Below, one piece after another: positions 25,375 to 35,500 of a stretch of DNA of 64,000 bases (positions are counted from its first letter, which is position 1; the number at the start of each line of letters is the position of its first letter). This stretch comes from Pseudoduganella flava (GTDB taxonomy: Bacteria; Pseudomonadota; Gammaproteobacteria; Burkholderiales; Burkholderiaceae_D): assembly GCF_007830495.1 (NCBI RefSeq), contig NZ_VLKW01000003.1, positions 124,001 to 188,000 on the forward strand, in the 5' to 3' direction. The notes beneath the pieces are model-generated. The model saw only the letters and a list, made by a program, of their open reading frames with translations, did not search any database and was not told the DNA's origin. The position numbers and the translations under genes were made by a program.

Positions 25375-25376
25375 GG

Positions 25377-26621
25377 CTACTTTCCTTCCCTGGCGTTCAG
25401 GCACAGGCCCATCAGTACGAACAACGTCAGCGCATAGAACATCGCGCTGCGCACGGACCAGAAGATCACTTCCGTCAGGCCAAAGCTGAAGTAGCTCAGC
25501 ACGAGCAGCAGTCCGGCCAGCGCGGGGGCGATCAAGCCCGGCGGGGCCGATTCATGCGTCCCCAGCATGCGCAGGAAGAACAGGAACGGCAGCAGCAGCG
25601 TGCCGAACCAGCACAGCAAGCCGATGACGCCACCGTACACGAGCGCCTGCAGCGCATCGTTGTGAAAATGTTCCGCTTCCAGCACGAACGGCTGCAGCAC
25701 GCCGGCATCGACCAATGCGCGCAGCTCCATCTTGACCTGGTCCGGGCCGCTCGGCGACCACGGGTGGTTCGCCGCCAGCATCGCGGCGCCCTTCCACAGC
25801 TCGAGCCGCACGCCGACATTGGTGTACGCGCTGCCGCCGCTGAAATACGTGCGCACGTCGCTGACGCCCTGCCCCAGCCGTTCGCTGACGCCCGTCTGCG
25901 GCACCCAGTATGCGCCCAGCATCAGCACAGCCACGAGGACGGCGGCGGCCTTGGCAAACTTGCCGCGCAGGTAATGGCCGTATTTCAGGAACAGCAGCGC
26001 CGAAAAGACGATCGCCACCCAGCCGCCGCGCGTGCCCGTCGCCACCGTGCCGACGAGGCCGGCCACAACGCCCAGCGCGGGCCATATCCGCTGCCGGCCA
26101 CGAAAGTCCAGCACGCCGGCCAGCGACATCAGGCCCAGGCACAGCACGATGTCGCCGAACGTGATCGCGTTCATCTGCCCGCCCGGCCGATCGATGCCCA
26201 CGATCCAGCGTTGGTAACCGGCCACAACAGCGCCACCGATGGCGCCGCCGATCAGCCCCCACCAGAACGCCTTGCGGCTGGGCCGGCATGCCAGCACCGT
26301 CAAGAGGGCGGTCGCGGCAAGCAGCATCCGGCTGGGCTTTTCCCAGTGGCGCAGATGCAGGTCGGGATGCAGCAACACCGCGATGGCGGCAAATAGAAAA
26401 GCGGCTCCAAATGCTGTCAAAACACCGCGGATATCGTTAAGATGACGCCGGAACTCCGGCAGACCTTGCTTGTGGCACCAGAACGCGGCAAGCAGGAAAC
26501 CGAAGCTGCACAAGCCTACGCCGACGCTGGTGATGAGGGTCAGGAAGGGGAGCAGGAAAACCAGGCAGTTGACGGTGACAGTTGTTACGTCGGCATTCTT
26601 GGTTAAAGTATTATTCATCAA
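25377..26621 (-). CDS. O-antigen ligase family membrane protein (Wzy_C)
   Basis: A 414-residue inner-membrane protein with about eleven or twelve hydrophobic segments and a large periplasmic loop in the second half. The loop contains RLELWKGAAMLAANHPWSPSGPD and the histidine region EAEHFHNDALQALVYGGVIG, both characteristic of the WaaL/Wzy_C family. It joins undecaprenyl-linked O-antigen to lipid A-core, or polymerises repeats. It is transcribed with the heptosyltransferase and divergently from the glycosyltransferase at 26684. Confidence 0.88.
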   Translation of the reverse strand: MMNNTLTKNADVTTVTVNCLVFLLPFLTLITSVGVGLCSFGFLLAAFWCHKQGLPEFRRHLNDIRGVLTAFGAAFLFAAIAVLLHPDLHLRHWEKPSRMLLAATALLTVLACRPSRKAFWWGLIGGAIGGAVVAGYQRWIVGIDRPGGQMNAITFGDIVLCLGLMSLAGVLDFRGRQRIWPALGVVAGLVGTVATGTRGGWVAIVFSALLFLKYGHYLRGKFAKAAAVLVAVLMLGAYWVPQTGVSERLGQGVSDVRTYFSGGSAYTNVGVRLELWKGAAMLAANHPWSPSGPDQVKMELRALVDAGVLQPFVLEAEHFHNDALQALVYGGVIGLLCWFGTLLLPFLFFLRMLGTHESAPPGLIAPALAGLLLVLSYFSFGLTEVIFWSVRSAMFYALTLFVLMGLCLNAREGK

Positions 26622-26683
26622 TATTATTCGAGCGATTCCTGTCGACCGCTTCGCGCCAGCGCTCGTGCAACAGACAACACTTC

Positions 26684-27514
26684 ATGCAACAAGCGTCAAC
26701 AATTTCCGTCGTCATCACGACCTATAACCGGCCCGACGCGCTGACGGCCGTGGTCGAAGCCTGCTTCGCGCAGGACGATCGCAATTTCGAAATCATTATC
26801 GCTGATGACGGCTCGACGAACAACACGCGAGACTGCGTGGCGGCACTGCGGGCCCGCTCGCCGGTGCCGCTGCTGCACGTGTGGCAGCCGGACGAAGGCT
26901 TCCGCGCCGCGCGCGTGCGCAACCTGGGCACGCTGGCCGCGAGCGGCGACTACATCGTGTTCCTTGACGGCGACTGCGTCCCGGCACGCAATTTCGTGTC
27001 GCAGCACCGCAAGCTGGCCAAGCGCGGCTACCTTGTATCGGGCAGCCGCGTGCTGCTGTCCGAGCGCTACACGCGCACGCTGCTCGAGCAGCACATCGAC
27101 CTGAACACGCTCGGCGTCGCCGCTCGCCTGCGCCTGCGCCTGGCGGGCGACTTCAACAAGTTCCTGCAAACGGCGCTCGTGCTGCCGGACGTGGGCCGCG
27201 AGCGGCACGACTTCAACTGGCGCCGCATCAAGAGCTGCAATATGGGCGTGTGGCGCAGCGACCTGGACATGGTGAACGGCTTCGACGAAAGCTTCACCGG
27301 CTGGGGCCACGAGGACAGCGACCTGGTGGTGCGCCTGTTCAACGCGGGCGTGTGGCGCAAGGACGGCGCGTTCGCCACCGAGGTATATCACCTGTGGCAC
27401 CGCGAGAACCAGCGCGACCAGGAATCGTCGAACCGCAAGACCGTCGAACAGCGCAAGACGGACGGCACGGTGCAGGCCACCGCCGGCCTGCGCGAGCTGG
27501 CTGCCGCCGCGTAA
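26684..27514 (+). CDS. Family 2 glycosyltransferase
   Basis: A 276-residue GT-A enzyme. It has SVVITTYNRPDAL at the start, IIIADDGSTNNT (nucleotide-binding aspartate), FLDGDCVPA with the DxD-like D-G-D, and FDESFTGWGHEDSDLVVRL, the ED catalytic-base region seen in chondroitin synthase-like GT2 enzymes. It probably adds a sugar to LPS core or O-antigen, given the divergent neighbours. The ATG at 26684 gives the family's normal start; the longer frame to 26582 overlaps the promoter region. Confidence 0.9.
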   Translation: MQQASTISVVITTYNRPDALTAVVEACFAQDDRNFEIIIADDGSTNNTRDCVAALRARSPVPLLHVWQPDEGFRAARVRNLGTLAASGDYIVFLDGDCVPARNFVSQHRKLAKRGYLVSGSRVLLSERYTRTLLEQHIDLNTLGVAARLRLRLAGDFNKFLQTALVLPDVGRERHDFNWRRIKSCNMGVWRSDLDMVNGFDESFTGWGHEDSDLVVRLFNAGVWRKDGAFATEVYHLWHRENQRDQESSNRKTVEQRKTDGTVQATAGLRELAAAA

Positions 27515-27527
27515 GCGTCCCTCCCCC

Positions 27528-28130
27528 TCACTCCTCCCTGATCGCCACGCGGACCAGGTCCGCCACATTGTCGACATCGAGCTTGGCCATCAGCCGCGCC
27601 TTGTGCACTTCCACCGTGCGCACGCTGATGCCCAGGCGTGGCGCGATCTCGCGGTTGTGCAGGCCCGCGACGACGAGCGCCATCACCTGCCGTTCGCGCG
27701 GCGTCAGTTCGGCCAGCGCCGCGCGGTCGCGCGCCCGGACGTGGCGCTCGCCGCGGCATTTGCGCTCCTGCTCGAACGCTTCGCCGATCGCCGCGACCAG
27801 CTTGGCGTCGTCGAACGGCTTCTCGAGAAAATCGATAGCGCGGGCACGGAAGGCCTCGCGCGCCGCCTCCACATCGCCGTGCGCCGTCACGAAGATCACG
27901 GGCAGGGTGCAGTCCAGTTCGCGCAGCCGGCGTTGCAGCGCGAGGCCGTCGATGCCCGTCATGCGCAGGTCGGTGATCAGGCAGCCGGCCCACTCCGGCC
28001 GCCACGCCTGCAGGAACGCTTCGCCGCTGGCGAAGATCGCCGTGCGGTAGCCGCGCACGGCCAGCAGCAGCCCCAGTGCGTCGCGCACGGCGGCATCGTC
28101 GTCGACAATGAAGACGGTCAGGTCGGTCAT
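27528..28130 (-). CDS. FixJ/LuxR-type response regulator
   Basis: A 200-residue two-domain regulator. The receiver has acidic D10-D12, phosphoacceptor D54 (ITDLRM), T82 and K104 (EKPF). A NarL/LuxR helix-turn-helix follows (LTPRERQVMALVVAGLHNRE, IAPRLGISVRTVEVHKARLM). The FixJ-like linker indicates a transcription activator controlled by the adjacent kinase. Its ATG overlaps the end of the kinase gene by four bases, so they form one unit. Confidence 0.93.
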   Translation of the reverse strand: MTDLTVFIVDDDAAVRDALGLLLAVRGYRTAIFASGEAFLQAWRPEWAGCLITDLRMTGIDGLALQRRLRELDCTLPVIFVTAHGDVEAAREAFRARAIDFLEKPFDDAKLVAAIGEAFEQERKCRGERHVRARDRAALAELTPRERQVMALVVAGLHNREIAPRLGISVRTVEVHKARLMAKLDVDNVADLVRVAIREE

Positions 28131-29734
28131 GGCGCCTCCTCGCGCTCGTCGGCCGGCAGCGTGAAGTGGAAAGCGCCCTGGGCTCCTGCCTCGGCCCACA
28201 GCCTGCCGCCATGGGCGGCGACGATCGCGCGCGACAGCGCCAGGCCCAGCCCCATGCCGGCCGCCTTCGTGGTGGCGAACGGTTCGAACAGGCGCGCGGC
28301 CAGCGCCGCATCGATGCCGGTACCGCTGTCGATCACCGACACGCAGAACTCGCGCGGCGCGGTACGCCGCGCCAGCACCTGCACCTTGCGCTGCCCGCCC
28401 GGTTGCGCCTTCACGGCATCGAGCGCATTGGCCAGCAGGTTGCGCAGCACCAGTTCGATCTGCACGCGGTCCGCCTGCAGCCATGCATCGGGCTCCACCT
28501 GCTGCACCAGGCTCACGTCGTGCTCATGGAACGGCACGCGAAACTGCCGCACCAGCGCCGCCACGAGCGTATCGGCGCGCACCCGTTCCAGCCGCGTCGC
28601 CCCGCTGCGGAAGAAATCGCGCAGCCGGCGCACGACCTCGGCGGCGCGGTTCGATTCATCGATCATGCGGCCCAGCGCCGTGCGCAGCAGCGCGTTGCGC
28701 TCCCCCGCATCGTCCTGCTCCAGCAGGTGCTGGCACGCCCTGCCATACGCTCCCAGCGCCGTCACGGGCTGACTCAGTTCGTGCGCCAGCGCGGCGGCCA
28801 TGTCGCCGGCCGCGGCCATGCGCAGCGTCTGCTTCAACTCGTCCGCCACGCGGCGCCGCTCATCCACCGCGCTGCCGATGAAAAAGCCCACCAGCGCCAG
28901 CACGGCATCGAGCATCTGCCATTCGGCCACGCTCATCGCCGCCGGGCCATACCATTTGCGCAGCGCGACGATGGCCATCTGCAGCGCGAACACGATCACC
29001 GCCGCGCCATGCACGCCCTGGCGCGACGCGGCCCAGATCGCGGGCAGGAACAGGAAGTAGAAATGGGCGAATTCGTCGCCCGCCGGCATGCCGAACACGG
29101 CCCACAGCATGCACAGCGCCAGCAGCAGGTAGCCGGCCGTTTCCGCGCGCACGGCGGGACGCTGCCAGACCGTCTCGGCCAACTGGCGGCGGCCGGCGGC
29201 GTCAGCCACCATCCACAGCAGCGGCATCGACACCAGCACGCCCACGCTGTCGCCGATGCCGAAGCGCCACGCCGCCTGTGCCCACGCGGCGGGCGGCACC
29301 AGGCCGGCGGCCTGCAGCAGCGCCACGTACACCGCGGCATTCGCCAGGCAGCCCACCGCCACCACGGCGGCCCAGCGCATCAGCGCCGTGCCGGTGCCGA
29401 ACGGCCCGCCACCGACGAAACGGCGCAGCGCGGCGCCGACCAGGCCATAGCCGAGCGTCAGCCAGGCGCAGCCGGCCAAGGTCCACAGCGGCCCGGCAGG
29501 CAGGCCGCGGATCAGCCATTCCCCCAGCAGCAGCGCAACGAACCACGGCAGCGCCGCTGCCCTGCCCCGGCGCAGCCAGAACAGCAGGCCCAGCGCCGGC
29601 TCGGGATTCCATGGGGTGATGTTCAGTCCCCACAGCGGGTCGGCGTAGGTGAGCCAGTCCAGCAGCAGGTAGGCGGCCACGAACGGCAGGGTGGAACGGA
29701 GGTCGCGGGCGGCGGGCATCGGCAAAAAAGTCAC
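28127..29734 (-). CDS. MASE1-domain sensor histidine kinase
   Basis: A 535-residue membrane kinase. The first 280 residues have about eight hydrophobic segments matching the MASE1 integral-membrane sensor (NITPWNPEPALGLLFWLRRG). They are followed directly by a kinase core of the FixL/DctB type: H318 in AHELSQPVTALGAYGR, the N box LRNLLANALDAV, G1 IDSGTGID and G2 GMGLGLALSRAI. There is no PAS/haem domain, so it is not an oxygen-sensing FixL. The ligand is unknown. The start may be 29734 or the in-frame ATG at 29719. Confidence 0.9.
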   Translation of the reverse strand: MTFLPMPAARDLRSTLPFVAAYLLLDWLTYADPLWGLNITPWNPEPALGLLFWLRRGRAAALPWFVALLLGEWLIRGLPAGPLWTLAGCAWLTLGYGLVGAALRRFVGGGPFGTGTALMRWAAVVAVGCLANAAVYVALLQAAGLVPPAAWAQAAWRFGIGDSVGVLVSMPLLWMVADAAGRRQLAETVWQRPAVRAETAGYLLLALCMLWAVFGMPAGDEFAHFYFLFLPAIWAASRQGVHGAAVIVFALQMAIVALRKWYGPAAMSVAEWQMLDAVLALVGFFIGSAVDERRRVADELKQTLRMAAAGDMAAALAHELSQPVTALGAYGRACQHLLEQDDAGERNALLRTALGRMIDESNRAAEVVRRLRDFFRSGATRLERVRADTLVAALVRQFRVPFHEHDVSLVQQVEPDAWLQADRVQIELVLRNLLANALDAVKAQPGGQRKVQVLARRTAPREFCVSVIDSGTGIDAALAARLFEPFATTKAAGMGLGLALSRAIVAAHGGRLWAEAGAQGAFHFTLPADEREEAP

Positions 29735-29948
29735 TAAGGGTTTCCCGTACGGCGGCGGCCGGATCGACTGCTTTCCTCTTGCGAATAGATGTTTCCTAAA
29801 GACATCATCTACGCGCTTCCCGTACGTCAGTCCGCGAATTGCAGCAAGGAATGCCGTCTCGCTATGATCCCGGCGATTGTAACGTACTGTTTCAACGCTT
29901 CAAGCATAAGTTCCACGCAGCACAACAAAAAAGATCATCGGAGATACG

Positions 29949-30917
29949 ATGCCGTCCCTCATCACCCTGCGCCATGGCGTCGACCGCAAGCGTGCATTAT
30001 CGCGTGCCTGGGCCGGCGTGAAACTGCACGTGCGCGCGCTGGCCTGCCCGCGCCTGACGCGCGACTGGCTGCACCTGCTCAATTCCAACGAACTGATGCG
30101 CCAGCTCGTCCATGCCCAGCCGCGCCTCGTGCACAAGGTGTACCGGCCGTGGCTGAGCACCTGCTTCGACGATCAGGCCCGCCTTGCCGCACTGGGATCG
30201 CACTACCGCTTCGCGCTGCGCCAGGGCTGGGGCCCGCTGCTGCTGCGCGCCGCCCATGGCCCGGTGCCGTTGTGCGCATTCGACGGCAAGTCCGGCACGC
30301 CCTACAGCGTGGCGTTGCGTGCCGTGGTGCCGATGGAGCGCGACGGCGAGCTGGTGCTGGAACTGCGCCGCGCCGGCGTCCTCGTTTATTCGGCCGCGTT
30401 CTCGTTCCTGGCCGACGGCGGCCGTGCCGTCGTCGGCATCGGCTGCATCCAGGGACCCGCCTGCGGCGCTGGCCTGGAACTGTGCCGCGAGACGACACGC
30501 GACCTGCACGGCCTGCGCCCGAAGAACCTGCTGGTGCGGCTGATCGCCCAACTGGGCCATGCCAGCGGTTGCCAGTGGCTGCGGCTGGTCGGCAACGGCA
30601 ACCGGGCCGTCGTGCGCTCGCGCCGGCGCGGCAAGGTGCTGGCGGATTACGACACGATGTGGCGCGAGCTGGGCGCCGAGCCGCGCAGCGACGGTGACTT
30701 CGAGTATCCGTGCACGCCGCTGGCGGCGCCCGACCTCGAGCAGGTGCCTTCGCGCAAGCGCGCCGAGGCGCGGCGCCGCCACGCGCTGCTGGAACAGGCT
30801 TGCGCGGCGCTGGTGGACTGCATGCCGGCCGCGGCACTCACCCATCCGGAACCGCTGCCCACCGCCACCGGGAGTACAATCGGACGGGCGACGGCGGCGT
30901 GTGCGGTACCGAACTGA
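29949..30917 (+). CDS. VirK/YbjX (DUF535) family protein
   Basis: A 322-residue protein matching DUF535: an N-terminal helical part with HLLNSNELMRQLVHAQPRL and HKVYRPWL, a beta-rich centre (FAFDGKSG-like AFDGKSGTPYSV, FSFLADGGRAVVGIGCIQGP), and the C-terminal YDTMWRELGAEPRSDGDF. Family members (VirK, YbjX) affect outer-membrane or antimicrobial-peptide resistance, but no reaction is known. It is transcribed away from the kinase gene. The C-terminal tail after residue 290 is not conserved in the family. Confidence 0.85.
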   Translation: MPSLITLRHGVDRKRALSRAWAGVKLHVRALACPRLTRDWLHLLNSNELMRQLVHAQPRLVHKVYRPWLSTCFDDQARLAALGSHYRFALRQGWGPLLLRAAHGPVPLCAFDGKSGTPYSVALRAVVPMERDGELVLELRRAGVLVYSAAFSFLADGGRAVVGIGCIQGPACGAGLELCRETTRDLHGLRPKNLLVRLIAQLGHASGCQWLRLVGNGNRAVVRSRRRGKVLADYDTMWRELGAEPRSDGDFEYPCTPLAAPDLEQVPSRKRAEARRRHALLEQACAALVDCMPAAALTHPEPLPTATGSTIGRATAACAVPN

Positions 30918-30975
30918 GCTTGCATGCGGGTACTGCCAAGCTGGCGACTTGAGCAATCCACAAGGAGGAACCGCG

Positions 30976-31206
30976 ATGCGCCTGGACATTTACCGACGAC
31001 CCGAACACGATGGCATCTTTTCCTATCTGGCTGTGCCGGAAGGGAAACCCATCCCGCAGGAAGCGATCAATACCGACTGGGAACCGGAAGCGAAAGCGCT
31101 GGAAGTCGACGACGACGCCGACATGCTGCCCGAATTCCACATCGAGCACCTGCCTGAGCAGATCGGCTTGAAAGGCTATGCGATCACGGGCCTGAAGGAT
31201 ATGTAA
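30976..31206 (+). CDS. Small acidic conserved hypothetical protein (DUF6139-like)
   Basis: A 76-residue acidic protein, MRLDIYRRPEHDGIFSYLAV then PEGKPIPQEAINTDWEPEAK, with an LPEQIGLKGYAITGL end. A strong AAGGAGG ribosome site lies eight bases before the ATG. I recall similar short proteins of family DUF6139 in Burkholderiales, but that identification is from memory. Function unknown. It follows the VirK-like gene by 58 bases and may share its transcript. Confidence 0.78.
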   Translation: MRLDIYRRPEHDGIFSYLAVPEGKPIPQEAINTDWEPEAKALEVDDDADMLPEFHIEHLPEQIGLKGYAITGLKDM

Positions 31207-31308
31207 CGCTGCGCCAGCGCAACGGCGGGCCCGGCCCACGGGGTGAAGGTTGTACGTGAAGCTTGTACAATTGGTAACTCCTATTGGTCCATCCCATGAG
31301 GCCCGCCG

Positions 31309-32370
31309 GTGATTCACTTCTTCCCCACCTATACGAAGGACGGGACCCGCTCTCCGTTCGCCCTCGGACTGAAGGAACTCGGCGTCGACTACCGGCTGTT
31401 CGCCGATGACGTGCGCTTCCGCTACCACTCCCGTTTAAAACTGCTGTTCGTCGGCTGGCCGAAGCTGGCCTGGTTCGCGCTGCGCGCCGGCATCCGTTCG
31501 CTGATCACGAGCCGCACGCACCCGCAGGCCGTCGTGCTGGGTTCGGACATCGAGGTGCTGATCTTCGCGCCGCTGCGCGCGCTGTTCTCGCGCCGCACGC
31601 AGATCGTGCTGCTGGGCTTCATCCTGACGCCGCGCCGCAATGCGCTGGCCAACCGCCTGCGGCTGGCGTACTTCCGCTTCGTGATGTCGTTCGTCGACAA
31701 GGTGATCTGCCATTCGAAAACGGAGCGCGAGCGCTACCGCGAACTGTTCGCGAACGGCCGCACGGAGGTCCATTACATCCCCCACGGCACGCACATCCAC
31801 GGCCGCGAGGAGACGACGCAGGCGGCCGCCTCGCCGTACATCCTGACGGCTGGCCGCTCCGGGCGCGACTACGGCACCCTGTTCGAGGCGGTGGCACCGC
31901 TGCCGATCCGGCTGCATGTCGTCTGCGACAACGACCAGCCGCTTTCGGGCCTGACCATCCCGCCGAACGTGACGGTGCTGCGCGACTGCTATGACGGCGA
32001 CTACGTGGAACAGCTGAAGAACGCCCGCTTCGTCGTCGTGCCGCTGGGCGTGGCCGACATCTCGGCCGGCCAGATGGTGCTGCTGCAAGCGATGGCGTTC
32101 AACAAGGCGACCGTGATCACGCGCACGAAGACGGTGGAGGATTACGTCAGCGACGGCGTCGAGGCGCTGCTGGTGCCGCAGGGCGACGCGGCGGCGCTGC
32201 GCGCAGCGATCGTGAGGCTGCTGGACGACGCACCGCTGCTGGCGCAGATGGCCAGCCGTGCCACGGATGCGTTCGACAGCCGCTTCTGCATGAAGGCGTT
32301 CGTGCGCAACCTGGTGCAGGCGATCGATGCGGACGCTGTCAAACCCAACGGCGGAAGCCGGGGTCAGTAA
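31309..32370 (+). CDS. Glycosyltransferase, GT-B fold (family 1/4-like)
   Basis: A 353-residue protein. The N-terminal half is a GT4-like acceptor domain (HFFPTYTKDG, VDKVICHSKTERERY). The C-terminal half has a donor-domain pattern with ILTAGRSGRDYGTLFEA, VPLGVADISAGQMVLLQAMA (in the place of the usual EGFGLPALEAMA loop) and VIDYVSDGVEALLVPQGD-like ending. It starts with GTG at 31309. The last ten residues are encoded by the left edge of a palindromic repeat element. It is probably a cell-surface sugar transferase; substrate unknown. Confidence 0.82.
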   Translation: MIHFFPTYTKDGTRSPFALGLKELGVDYRLFADDVRFRYHSRLKLLFVGWPKLAWFALRAGIRSLITSRTHPQAVVLGSDIEVLIFAPLRALFSRRTQIVLLGFILTPRRNALANRLRLAYFRFVMSFVDKVICHSKTERERYRELFANGRTEVHYIPHGTHIHGREETTQAAASPYILTAGRSGRDYGTLFEAVAPLPIRLHVVCDNDQPLSGLTIPPNVTVLRDCYDGDYVEQLKNARFVVVPLGVADISAGQMVLLQAMAFNKATVITRTKTVEDYVSDGVEALLVPQGDAAALRAAIVRLLDDAPLLAQMASRATDAFDSRFCMKAFVRNLVQAIDADAVKPNGGSRGQ

Positions 32371-32478
32371 GGAGTGACGGCTTGCAAGCCGTCACTGCTT
32401 AGCCGGCGGAGAGCGGCGCTCTCCGAAATCCCGGCAAAGCCCCGGCGGGTCTGACCCCAGGGTTTGCCTTTGGGGGTG
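32344..32478. repeat. GGGTCAGACCC element (copy 3) split by other palindromes
   Basis: A left arm GCCGGGGTCAG at 32357-32367 overlaps the end of the glycosyltransferase gene. A right arm CGGGTCTGACCCCAGG lies at 32446-32461, followed by GGTTTGCCTTTGGGGGT. Between them are a perfect 24-base palindrome at 32373-32396 (arms AGTGACGGCTTG) and a GGAGAGC/GCTCTCC hairpin at 32408-32424. The design matches copies 1 and 2 with about 75 extra bases in the loop. It separates convergent genes and may terminate both. Confidence 0.75.
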
Positions 32479-32504
32479 GCGCGCTCGTTACTGACACGCA
32501 CGCG

Positions 32505-35500
32505 TCAGTACTCCACCGCCACATCCTTCGCGCCCAGCAGCTGCTCCAGTGCGAGTTTCAGTTCGTCGGAAGGCGCGATGCGCCAGTCGTCGCCCAGCTG
32601 CACCGTGCAGTCGATGCCCTGCGGGCGGATGCGCATCTGCACCGGCAGGCCATAGTCGTCGCGGTGCGGCGTCAGGATGTCGCGCAGCTTGGCGGGCGGC
32701 ACGGCGTCCGGCAGCAGCCAGCCCAGCTGGCGGCCGAACTGCAGGCGCGCCGCCACGATGTCGTACACCTTCTCGGCCGAGATGCGCAGGCCGCCCGTGA
32801 AGCGGTCTTCCGACACCTTGCCGACGACGGCCAGGAACTCGTCTTCCTTGAAGCACTTCTTGTTCGCCTCGAAGATCTCGTTGTACACGGTGACTTCGAC
32901 GACGGCGCTCTTGTCGTCCAGCGACACGATCAGGATCTTGCCGCGCTGGGTCATCTGCGTGCGGATGCCCGTGATCACGCCGCACATCATGCGCGGCTCG
33001 CGCGACGGCTCCAGCTCGGAGAGCTTGGTGCGCGCGAAGCGCCGTGCCTCGGCCGCGTAGCTGTCGAACATGTGGCCGGACAGGTAGTAGCCCAGCGCGA
33101 TCTTTTCCTCGGCGAGCTTCTGGCGGTCCGTCCACGGCGTGGCCTGCACGTACTCCGGCGGGGCGACGAGGTCGCTGTCGTCGCCGCCGAACAGGCTGAC
33201 CTGGTTGGCGGCACGCGCTTCCTGCTCGGCGCATTCCATCGCGAAGCCGACGGAGGCGAACAGCACGGAACGATCAACCCCGAAAGAGTCGAACGCGCCG
33301 GAGCGGATCAGCGCTTCGATCGTGCGGCGGTTGATCTGCTTCTTGTCGACGCGCTTGCAGAAGTCGAACAGGCTCGTGAACGGTCCGCCCGTCTCGCGCG
33401 CGGCGATGATCGCCTCGATCGCGTTCTGGCCGGCGCCCTTCACGCCGCCCAGGCCGTAGCGGATCGCATTGACCTTCTTGCCGGTCACGGAAGGCGGCGG
33501 GCCGTCCGGGCGGAAGCGGTATGCGGACAGGTTGATGTCCGGCGGCAGGATCGTCAGGTTGCACACCTCGATCGCATCCTCGACGAGGATCTTGACCTTC
33601 TCGGTGTCGTCCATCGTCAGCGACATGTTGGCTGCCATGAACGCGGCCGTGTGGTGCTGCTTCAGATAGGCGGTGTGATACGACAGCAGCGCGTACGCGG
33701 CGGCGTGCGACTTGTTGAAGCCGTAGCCCGCGAACTTCTCCATCAAGTCGAAGATCTCGTCGGCCTTTTCCACCGTCAGCCCGCGCTCGCCGGCACCCTT
33801 GCGGAAGATCTCGCGGTGCTCGGCCATCTCCTCGGCCTTCTTCTTGCCCATCGCGCGGCGCAGCATGTCGGCGCCGCCCAGCGAGTAGCCGCCGATGATC
33901 TGCGCCATCTGCATCACCTGCTCCTGGTAGACCATGATGCCGTAGGTCTCGGACAGGATGCCCTCGGTACGCGGATCGGGATAGTCGAACTTCTCGCCGT
34001 GTTTCCGTTTGCAGAAGTCGGGGATCAGGTCCATCGGGCCCGGACGGTACAAGGCGACGAGCGCGATGATGTCCTCGAAGCGGTCGGGCCGCGCGTCTTT
34101 CAGCATGCCCTGCATGCCGCGCGATTCAAGCTGGAACACGGCGACGGTCTTCGCCTTGGTCAGCAGGTCGTACGAGCCGCGATCGTCCAGCGGCACCTTG
34201 GCCAGGTCGAAGTCCTTGTCGGCCGGGTCCAGTTCGCGGATGTAGTTCACCGCGCGGTCGAGGATCGTCAGCGTCGTCAGGCCCAGGAAGTCGAACTTCA
34301 CGAGGCCGACGGCTTCCACGTCATCCTTGTCGTACTGCGACACGACGCCCGAGTCGCCCGACTGCGTGTACAGCGGGCAGAAGTCGGTCAGCTTGCCCGG
34401 CGCGATCAGCACGCCGCCGGCGTGCATGCCGATGCCGCGCGTGATGCCTTCCACCTGCTGCGCCAGGTCCAGCAACTGCTTCACTTCCTCCTCGTTCTCG
34501 AGGCGTTCCTTCAAGAGCGGCTCTTCCTCGATCGCCTCGGCGATCGTCACGGGCTTGCCGGGCTTGAACGGGATCAGCTTCGAGATGCCGTCGCAGAAGT
34601 TGTAGCCGAAGTCCAGCACGCGGCCCACGTCGCGGATCGCGCCCTTCGCCGCCATCGTGCCGAACGTGGCGATCTGCGACACGGCGTCGCGGCCGTACAG
34701 GTCCTTCACGTGCTGGATCACCAGTTCGCGCTTTTCCTGGCAAAAGTCGATGTCGAAGTCGGGCATCGATACCCGTTCAGGGTTCAGGAAACGTTCGAAC
34801 AGCAGGTTGTACTTGAGCGGGTCAAGGTCCGTGATCTTCAGGCAGTACGCGACCAGCGAACCCGCGCCCGAGCCCCGGCCCGGGCCGATCGGCACGCCGT
34901 TGTTCTTGCCCCACTGGATGAACTCCGCAACGATCAGGAAGTAGCCAGGGAACTTCATCTTGATGATGGTCTGGTTCTCGAACGCGAGCCGTTCCTCGTA
35001 GCGCGGGCGCATCTTCTCGCGGTAGACCGGGTCCGGGAACAGCTGCACCAGGCGCTCTTCCAGGCCCTTCTTCGTTTCGGCGATCAGGAATTCGTCGATC
35101 GTCATGCCCGGCGTGGGGAAGTTCGGCAGCTGCGGCTTGCCCAGCGTGAGGATGACGTTGCAGCGCTTCGCGATCTCGACGGTGTTTTCCAGCGCGGCCG
35201 GCAGGTCCTCGAACAGGATCTGCATCTCTTCCTGCGTCAGGAAGCGCATCTGCTCGTTGAAACGCTTCACGCGCTTGGCGTTCGCGATCATCTCGCCCTC
35301 GGCGATACAGATGCGCGCCTCGTGCGCGATGAATTCTTCCTGCGACATGAACTGCACAGGATGCGTCGCCACGACCGGCAGGCGCAGCTTGGCGGCCAGC
35401 GCTACCGAGTGGCGCACCTGCGCTTCCTGGTTCGGCTGGCCGGCGCGGCAGATCTCGACGTAGAAGTGGCCGGGGAAGATCGCCGACCATTTCTCCGCCT

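Noticed and set aside
32344..32478. The palindrome cluster as a CRISPR array
   Set aside because: There are no regularly spaced direct repeats and no cas genes.
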